Of a stretch of DNA of 64,000 nucleotides, positions 58,991 through 64,000 are shown in pieces (position 1 is the first letter of the stretch; each line of letters starts with the position of its first letter). The DNA is from Microbacterium murale (GTDB lineage Bacteria > Actinomycetota > Actinomycetes > Actinomycetales > Microbacteriaceae), in the NCBI RefSeq assembly GCF_030815955.1, contig NZ_JAUSXK010000001.1:2418001-2482000 (forward strand), given 5' to 3'. The notes beneath the pieces are model-generated. The model saw nothing but the letters and a program-made list of their open reading frames with translations, did not search any database and was not told the origin of the DNA. The position numbers and the translations under genes are program-made.

Positions 58991-59782
58991 ATGACCGTGC
59001 AGGCCCGACCGAAAGTCCGGCTCACCGATGTGAGCAAGCGGTTCCCCGGGAAGGAGCAGGTGACCGCGTTGGAGGGCGTCTCGCTCGATATCGCGGAAGC
59101 CGAGTTCGTCTCGATCGTTGGTCCTTCGGGCTGCGGCAAGTCGACGTTGCTGCGGCTCGTGGCGGGCCTGCACGAGCCCTCGTCTGGAAATGTCGAGATC
59201 CGAAGCACCAAACCCGACCGCCCGAAGACGGCGATGGTGTTCCAGGAGCACGCTCTTTTCCCGTGGATGTCTGTTCGCGAGAACGTCATGTTCGGACCCC
59301 GCAACCGCAACGTGCCCAAGAAGGAGGCGGCCGAGATCGCCGATGAGCAGCTGGGGCGGCTCGGCCTGGCACGCTTCGGCGACTTCTTCCCGCATCAGCT
59401 CTCCGGAGGAATGAAGCAGCGCGTCGGCATCGCTCGGGCGCTCGCTCAGGACGCCGAAGTGCTCCTCATGGACGAGCCGCTGGGGGCTCTGGACGCACAG
59501 ACTCGGACGCTGCTGCAGGAGCAGATCCTGGAGCTCCGCCAGCAGACGAAGCCGACCGTGCTCTACATCACCCACGCGATCGACGAGGCAGTCTTCCTCT
59601 CAGACCGTGTGGTGCTGATGTCCGCACGCCCTGGGCGGATCCGCGACATCGTAGAACTCGACTTCGGTCCCGATCGCACACCCGAGCTGCGCGGCACACC
59701 GGAGTTCGCGGCGCTGTCCCAGGACATCTGGAATCACCTGCGCGACGAAGTGCAAGCGGCCATGGCGGTGGATGACAAGTGA
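58991..59782 (+). CDS. NitT/TauT-type ABC transporter ATPase
   Basis: A 263-residue ATPase of the nitrate/sulfonate/taurine group. Walker A is GPSGCGKST (residues 44-52), the Q-loop MVFQEHALFPWM, the signature LSGGMKQRVGIARAL and Walker B VLLMDEPLGALD; ITHAIDEAVFLSDRV holds the switch His. ATG at 58991 lies 13 nt after the binding-protein stop with GGGCGAG upstream; an in-frame ATG at 58958 would overlap that gene. It overlaps the first permease by 4 nt (GTGA). Confidence 0.9.
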   Translation: MTVQARPKVRLTDVSKRFPGKEQVTALEGVSLDIAEAEFVSIVGPSGCGKSTLLRLVAGLHEPSSGNVEIRSTKPDRPKTAMVFQEHALFPWMSVRENVMFGPRNRNVPKKEAAEIADEQLGRLGLARFGDFFPHQLSGGMKQRVGIARALAQDAEVLLMDEPLGALDAQTRTLLQEQILELRQQTKPTVLYITHAIDEAVFLSDRVVLMSARPGRIRDIVELDFGPDRTPELRGTPEFAALSQDIWNHLRDEVQAAMAVDDK

Positions 59783-60561
59783 GTTGGCGCGGCCTTCGCG
59801 ACAAGTGGGCACTGTTCGTCGGCCCGATCGTCATCCTGATCGGGTGGGAGTTCCTGAGTCAGGCCGGCATCATCCGGGCCACCTTCTTCCCACCTCCGAC
59901 GCAGATCATCGCGCGCAGCGTGATCGTATTCGAGCCCGATTCGGGGCTCGGGGGCGACGTCATCGCCACGATTCTGCGCGTCGTCGTCACGATCGTCCTC
60001 GCCGTGGTCCTGGGCGTCGGCGTCGGGATCGTGATCACCGCGTCGCAGTGGATGGAGCGCGGCACTCACACGGTGCTTGCGTTCCTCTATCCCATCCCAG
60101 GTGTGCTGTTCTTTCCGTTCCTGACCTTCCTGCTCGGCCGCACCGAGATGGCGATCATCCTGACCGCGCTCGTGACTCCCCTCATCGTGATGATCCTCTA
60201 CACGGTCTCGGGCGTGCGCAGCATCGATCGCACGCTGCTCGAGGTGGCGGAGAACTACGGCTCTCGCGGAGTGCGGCAGTTCTTCGGCATCCTCGTACCC
60301 GGCTCGCTGCCCTCGATCGTCACGGGCATTCGGGTGTCGCTCGGGTTCACGCTGATCGCCGTGATCGCGATCGAGATGGTCGGTGCCCCGAACGGGCTGG
60401 GTCAGTTCCTCTGGTCGAACTGGCAGATCCTCCGCGTCACCGACATGTACGTGGCGCTGCTGATCATCGCCGTCATCGGACTGCTCAGTTCCGTCGGGTT
60501 CGATGCGGTCGCCGACCGGTTGCTGCCATGGCGTCGCGACGTGCAGGGAGCACAGATATGA
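59779..60561 (+). CDS. NitT/TauT-type ABC transporter permease (first)
   Basis: A 260-residue membrane protein with about six helices. Landmarks are GPIVILIGWEFLSQAGII, FFPPPTQIIARS, LYPIPGVLFFPFLTFLLG and the EAA-like loop LLEVAENYGSRGVRQFFGIL. GTG at 59779 overlaps the ATPase stop. A second, different permease follows, so the transporter is a heterodimer in the membrane, unlike the usual single-permease taurine system. Confidence 0.87.
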   Translation: MSWRGLRDKWALFVGPIVILIGWEFLSQAGIIRATFFPPPTQIIARSVIVFEPDSGLGGDVIATILRVVVTIVLAVVLGVGVGIVITASQWMERGTHTVLAFLYPIPGVLFFPFLTFLLGRTEMAIILTALVTPLIVMILYTVSGVRSIDRTLLEVAENYGSRGVRQFFGILVPGSLPSIVTGIRVSLGFTLIAVIAIEMVGAPNGLGQFLWSNWQILRVTDMYVALLIIAVIGLLSSVGFDAVADRLLPWRRDVQGAQI

Positions 60562-61346
60562 ACCCTGCAGTTCGGCGCTGGGCGCAGTCCTGGGCCATCC
60601 CCGTCATCTTGCTCGTGCTGTGGGAGGCAGTGACACGCGCAGGCCTGCTCGACCCGCGATTCTTCCCCCCGCTGAGCGAGATCATCATGACGGCGGCAGG
60701 CGAACTCGTGAACGGGAGGCTCGGTCTCGACCTCGTGCTGACGATCCAGCGACTCATGGTGGCTTTCGTCCTCGCGGCGGTACTCGGCGTTGCAATCGGT
60801 GTCGCGTCCGGTAGGTGGCGGACCGTTGAGATGCTCATCCGTCCCATCACGGATACGCTCTACCCGCTGCCGAAGATCGCGCTTCTTCCGCTTTTCATCA
60901 TCATCGTGGGGCGAGGTGAGGTGGCCTACATCATCACTGCATTCGCGACCGCGTTCTTCCAGATCATCATCAGCACGCGCGGGACGGTCAGGGACGTGCC
61001 GACAGATCTCATCGCGGCGGGGCGAAACTTCGGCGCCACAGGTGTCCGCTTCTTCACGCGTCTCTTGTTCCCCGCGATCGCGCCGGGATTGCTGAACGGG
61101 TTGCGCCTCGGGATGGCGACTTGCCTGATCACGCTGATCGCCGCCGAGTTCGTCGGCGCCGAATTCGGGATGGGCGCCGCGATTCGCAGGGCGGGTCAAC
61201 AGTTCGCCGTCGAGGAGGTCTATGCGGGCATCCTGATCGTGGGGCTGCTCGGCCTGCTGATCAACCTGGCGTTCCGCCTGGTCACACCTTTGGTGCTGCC
61301 GTGGCAGCGCCGTGTTCAGCCCGCGGCCGTCGGCCGGCGCGGGTGA
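60558..61346 (+). CDS. NitT/TauT-type ABC transporter permease (second)
   Basis: A 262-residue partner permease: IPVILLVLWEAVTRAGLL, RFFPPLSEIIMTA, LYPLPKIALLPLFIIIVG and the EAA-like loop LIAAGRNFGATGVRFFTRLLF. It overlaps the first permease by 4 nt (ATGA). It is convergent with the dehydrogenase gene at 61416, 69 nt away; no convincing terminator was found in that gap. Confidence 0.87.
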   Translation: MNPAVRRWAQSWAIPVILLVLWEAVTRAGLLDPRFFPPLSEIIMTAAGELVNGRLGLDLVLTIQRLMVAFVLAAVLGVAIGVASGRWRTVEMLIRPITDTLYPLPKIALLPLFIIIVGRGEVAYIITAFATAFFQIIISTRGTVRDVPTDLIAAGRNFGATGVRFFTRLLFPAIAPGLLNGLRLGMATCLITLIAAEFVGAEFGMGAAIRRAGQQFAVEEVYAGILIVGLLGLLINLAFRLVTPLVLPWQRRVQPAAVGRRG

Positions 61347-61415
61347 CGGCCGTGATCAGAACGTGACGACGAAGCACTCAAGCGTCGAACCGCCGAGGAC
61401 GATGGCGATGTGGAT

Positions 61416-62909
61416 CTAGGCGTTCTGCGGGAAGCCGAGGTTGATGCCGCCGTGGCTCGGATCGGGCCAACGCGTGGTGACGGCCTTCTCTCGGGTGAAG
61501 AAGCGGAAACCCTCGCGACCATACGCCTTCGTGTCGCCGAAGGCGGATGCCTTCCAACCGCCGAAGGAATGGTAGGCCACCGGCACGGGGATGGGCACGT
61601 TCACCCCGATCATGCCGGCCTCGATCTCGTACTGGAACCGACGAGCGGCACCGCCGTCGTTCGTGAAGATCGCTGCGCCGTTGCCGAAGGCGCTGGCGTT
61701 GATCAGCTCGACGCCTGTCTCATAACTGTCGACGCGCACGATCGAGAGCACCGGACCGAAGATTTCATCTGTGTATGCGCGAGAGGTCGTGGGCACACGA
61801 TCGAGCAACGTGGGGCCGAGCCAGAATCCGTTCGGGTCTCCATCGGGTTCGACCTCGCGGCCGTCCACGACCACCTCGGCGCCGTCCGCTGCAGCGATGT
61901 CGATGTATGACGCCACCCGGTCGCGATGTTCCCGCGTCACCAGCGGTCCCATGTCGCAGTCGCGACGGCCGTCGCCGATGCGCAGAGGACGCATCCGCGA
62001 GGTCACCTTCTCGATGAGGTCGTCTGCGACCGCTTCGACAACGACGGCGACCGAGATTGCCATGCAGCGCTCTCCCGCCGATCCGAAGCCGGCGTTGACC
62101 GCTGCGTCGGCGACCTGGTCGAGGTCGGCATCGGGGAGCACCAGCATGTGGTTCTTCGCTCCGCCCAGGGCTTGAACACGCTTGCCGTGGCCGGCTGCGG
62201 TCTCGTAGATGTAGCGCGCGATCGGCGTGGAGCCGACGAACGAGATCGATGCGACTTCGGGATGCTCGAGCAGAGCATCTACGGCCACCTTGTCGCCCTG
62301 CACCACGTTGAAGACGCCGGCTGGCAGGCCGGCCTCGTGCAGCAGCGCGGCGAGCCAGAGTGCGGCGGAGGGGTCCTTCTCGCTCGGTTTGAGGATGACG
62401 GTGTTGCCGGACGCGAGGGCCACGGGGAAGAACCACATCGGCACCATTGCCGGGAAGTTGAACGGGCTGATGATCGCCGCGATGCCGATCGGCTGGCGGA
62501 AAGAGTAGACGTCGACGCCTGTCGAGGCATTCAGCGAGTAGTCGCCCTTGAGCGCTTCGGGGAAGCCGAGTGCGAACTCAACGACTTCCTGGCCGCGGGC
62601 GATCTCACCGAGAGCATCCGAGACCACCTTGCCGTGCTCGGCGGTGATGATCTCGGCAAGCTCGCCTTTGCGTGCATCCAGCAGCTCACGAAACCGGAAC
62701 AGGATCGTCTGCCGTCCCGCGATCGAAAGATCGCGCCAGGCGGGGAATGCCAGGGCTGCCGCACGGACGGCCGCGTCGACGTCGGCGGTCTCGGCCAGCA
62801 CGACGGATCCGCTCTGTACGCCGGTGGCGGGATCGAACACCGCGCTCGTACGGCGGTCGGGCGTGTCGACGCGTGCACCATCGATCCAGTGGGGAATGCG
62901 GTTGGTCAT
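61416..62909 (-). CDS. mmsA: Methylmalonate-semialdehyde-type dehydrogenase (CoA-acylating)
   Basis: A 497-residue aldehyde dehydrogenase of the MmsA/IolA group, which oxidises malonate or methylmalonate semialdehyde with NAD and CoA to acetyl- or propionyl-CoA. SPFNFPAMVPMWFFPVALA, GGAKNHMLVLPDADLDQ (in place of the Glu of hydrolytic ALDHs), and the nucleophile Cys282 in GFGSAGERCMAIS are diagnostic. PVPVAYHSFGGWK near the C-terminus also fits. ATG at 62909. It follows the alcohol dehydrogenase gene by 30 nt in the same direction. Its true aldehyde here is not known. Confidence 0.87.
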   Translation of the reverse strand: MTNRIPHWIDGARVDTPDRRTSAVFDPATGVQSGSVVLAETADVDAAVRAAALAFPAWRDLSIAGRQTILFRFRELLDARKGELAEIITAEHGKVVSDALGEIARGQEVVEFALGFPEALKGDYSLNASTGVDVYSFRQPIGIAAIISPFNFPAMVPMWFFPVALASGNTVILKPSEKDPSAALWLAALLHEAGLPAGVFNVVQGDKVAVDALLEHPEVASISFVGSTPIARYIYETAAGHGKRVQALGGAKNHMLVLPDADLDQVADAAVNAGFGSAGERCMAISVAVVVEAVADDLIEKVTSRMRPLRIGDGRRDCDMGPLVTREHRDRVASYIDIAAADGAEVVVDGREVEPDGDPNGFWLGPTLLDRVPTTSRAYTDEIFGPVLSIVRVDSYETGVELINASAFGNGAAIFTNDGGAARRFQYEIEAGMIGVNVPIPVPVAYHSFGGWKASAFGDTKAYGREGFRFFTREKAVTTRWPDPSHGGINLGFPQNA

Positions 62910-62939
62910 CGGAACCTCTGCTTCTCGGTGATGATGTGA

Positions 62940-64000
62940 TCAGTCCATGACAACGACGGCGCGGCCCGTGATCTCGCCGAGCGCGAGAGCCCGGTAAGCG
63001 GCGTCGGCGTCATCGAGTGTGTAGTGCCGCGTGACGACCCCCTCGGCATCGAAGTGCCCATCGACGGCCAACTGGACCACCGCAGGCAGGTCCACGCGGG
63101 TGCGTGCACCGAACGATCCGGTCACCGTGTAGCCGCGCCGCACCAGCGGTGTGATCTCGATCTCGGCGGTCGCGGTGCCGGCGGCGATGCCGATCGCGAC
63201 CATGCGGCCGCCGTCGGCGAGGATGTCGATCGCTTGACGGAAGGTTGCCGGGTGCCCGAGGGCTTCGAACGAGACGTCGACACCGCGTCCGTCGGTCAGG
63301 GTGCGGACCTCTGTTCTCACGTCGACGCTGCGCGAGTTCACGGTATGGGTCGCGCCGAGTCGGAGGGCCGCTTCGAGCTTCTCGTCCGATACGTCGATAG
63401 CGATGATCGGGTTGGCTCCGGCGGCCTTGGCGATCTGCAACACCCCGCTGCCGACGCCGCCGACGGCGGTGATCGCAACGGACTCGCCCCGCTCGACGTG
63501 CCCGGCACGGTGGACGGCGCCGTAGGACGTGAATGCGGCGCAGCCGAGGATCGCGGATGACACCGGGTCAAGTCCGTCGGCGAGTCTGGTGAGTGCGGAG
63601 ATGGGAACCACGGAGTATTCAGCCAGGCCGCCCATGGAGTACATGGCCAGGAACGAGCCGTCGGGAAGGGCGAGCCGGCTGGTGCCGTCGTAGAGGGTTC
63701 CGCGCAGGCGATTCTGGCCGAAGAAGTTCGCACAGAGGTCATCGCGACCGCGCGCGCAGTCATCGCATTCGGTACAGGGCATGATGAAGGCGCCCACGAC
63801 TGCATCGCCCGCGCTCAGTCCATTGGTGTCAGCGGTGCCCCCGCCGAACGACACCACGGTGCCGCTGATCTCGTGGCCCAGGACCGCTGGACGCGGAAAG
63901 GCGACTTCGCCCTTGATGACGTGAAGGTCGGTGTGACATACGCCGCAGGCGGTGACCTTCACAAGTGCCTCGCCTGCCTGTGGCGTCGGTACTGCGATCC
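62940..64000 (-). CDS. Zinc-dependent alcohol dehydrogenase, N-terminus cut by the window edge
   Basis: Medium-chain dehydrogenase with about 353 residues visible; the frame stays open to the right edge. The catalytic zinc ligands appear in CGVCHTDLH and LGHE; the structural zinc lobe is CTECDDCARGRDDLC. The NAD-binding motif is VGGVGSGVLQIAKAAGANPIIAID, given here as one family block in two halves. It could oxidise a primary alcohol to the aldehyde used by the neighbouring MmsA-type enzyme. The protein resembles formaldehyde/aryl-alcohol-type class III relatives only in part; its substrate is unassigned. Confidence 0.85.
   Translation of the reverse strand, partial: IAVPTPQAGEALVKVTACGVCHTDLHVIKGEVAFPRPAVLGHEISGTVVSFGGGTADTNGLSAGDAVVGAFIMPCTECDDCARGRDDLCANFFGQNRLRGTLYDGTSRLALPDGSFLAMYSMGGLAEYSVVPISALTRLADGLDPVSSAILGCAAFTSYGAVHRAGHVERGESVAITAVGGVGSGVLQIAKAAGANPIIAIDVSDEKLEAALRLGATHTVNSRSVDVRTEVRTLTDGRGVDVSFEALGHPATFRQAIDILADGGRMVAIGIAAGTATAEIEITPLVRRGYTVTGSFGARTRVDLPAVVQLAVDGHFDAEGVVTRHYTLDDADAAYRALALGEITGRAVVVMD

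Noticed and set aside
61320..61343. Possible CCCGCG/CGCGGG hairpin before the stop of the second NitT/TauT permease gene
   Set aside because: The stem is short, interrupted and inside coding sequence; termination there cannot be supported.
1..64000. CRISPR arrays, transposases, rRNA genes, riboswitches
   Set aside because: No regularly spaced repeats, transposase motifs, rRNA sequence or recognisable riboswitch core was seen on either strand.

Overview
The window is about 64 kb of high-GC DNA from a Gram-positive actinobacterium. It carries lipoprotein-type solute-binding proteins, many GTG starts, 4-nt ATGA/GTGA gene overlaps and several probable leaderless transcripts. The protein families resemble those of Microbacteriaceae (Microbacterium-like), but that placement is inferred from gene style, not from a marker gene. 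Almost every gene concerns uptake and breakdown of plant or algal carbohydrates and organic acids, so the window reads as a chain of catabolic cassettes, each with its own regulator. No phage, insertion sequence, integrase or CRISPR array was seen.

Layout. (1) 1-11.7 kb, L-rhamnose cassette: rhaI (cut by the left edge) and rhaM, a CUT1 sugar ABC importer (binding protein plus two permeases, no ATPase), two tandem intracellular GH78 alpha-L-rhamnosidases and a LacI regulator. A nucleotidyltransferase sits inside. The same 14-bp operator-like sequence precedes rhaM and the rhamnosidases. (2) 11.7-18.5 kb, probable D-apionate cassette: ApnL-like lactonase, LacI regulator, SDR, ApnO-like oxidoisomerase, a TIM-barrel protein that may be the decarboxylase OiaC, and an MFS organic-acid transporter. 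A shared 15-bp operator-like sequence precedes both transcription units. (3) 18.6-23.5 kb: RidA-like protein, GH13 enzyme with an LLM flavin oxidoreductase, FadR-type GntR regulator with a nucleoside-hydrolase-like protein. (4) 23.5-36.2 kb, uronate cassette: uxaC and a LacI regulator divergent from a ten-gene operon with three TIM-barrel isomerase/epimerase-like proteins, a Gfo/Idh/MocA dehydrogenase, a UxuB-like reductase, a second CUT1 importer, ManD-type mannonate dehydratase and gluconokinase; then tRNA-Ser(GCU).

(5) 36.3-47.4 kb, sulfatase island: formylglycine-generating enzyme with two DUF202 membrane proteins, LacI regulator, four S1-type sulfatases and a DUF1593 protein. None of the sulfatases has a signal peptide, so sulfated oligosaccharides are probably imported before desulfation. 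(6) 47.4-55.1 kb: an Opp/Dpp-type ABC importer, including a permease-ATPase fusion, ending in an 819-residue protein that joins a complete GH3 glycosidase to a complete TetR-type regulator. A 22-bp promoter/operator sequence with one mismatch lies before both the last sulfatase and the importer, tying regions 5 and 6 together. (7) 55.1-64 kb: LysR regulator divergent from a ThDP enzyme gene, then a NitT/TauT-type ABC importer whose binding-protein gene carries a +1 frameshift, and on the opposite strand an alcohol dehydrogenase (cut by the right edge) with a methylmalonate-semialdehyde-type dehydrogenase.

Together the cassettes would handle rhamnose, apionate, glucuronate and sulfated oligosaccharides. 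That mixture fits sulfated or branched wall polysaccharides: ulvan-type glycans carry rhamnose, sulfate and uronate, while rhamnogalacturonan II and seagrass apiogalacturonan carry apiose. This substrate assignment is inference. The most unusual item is the GH3-TetR fusion with its candidate operators. No stretch longer than about 300 bases lacks a gene; the largest gaps (5069-5354, 18411-18622) hold operators and promoters.
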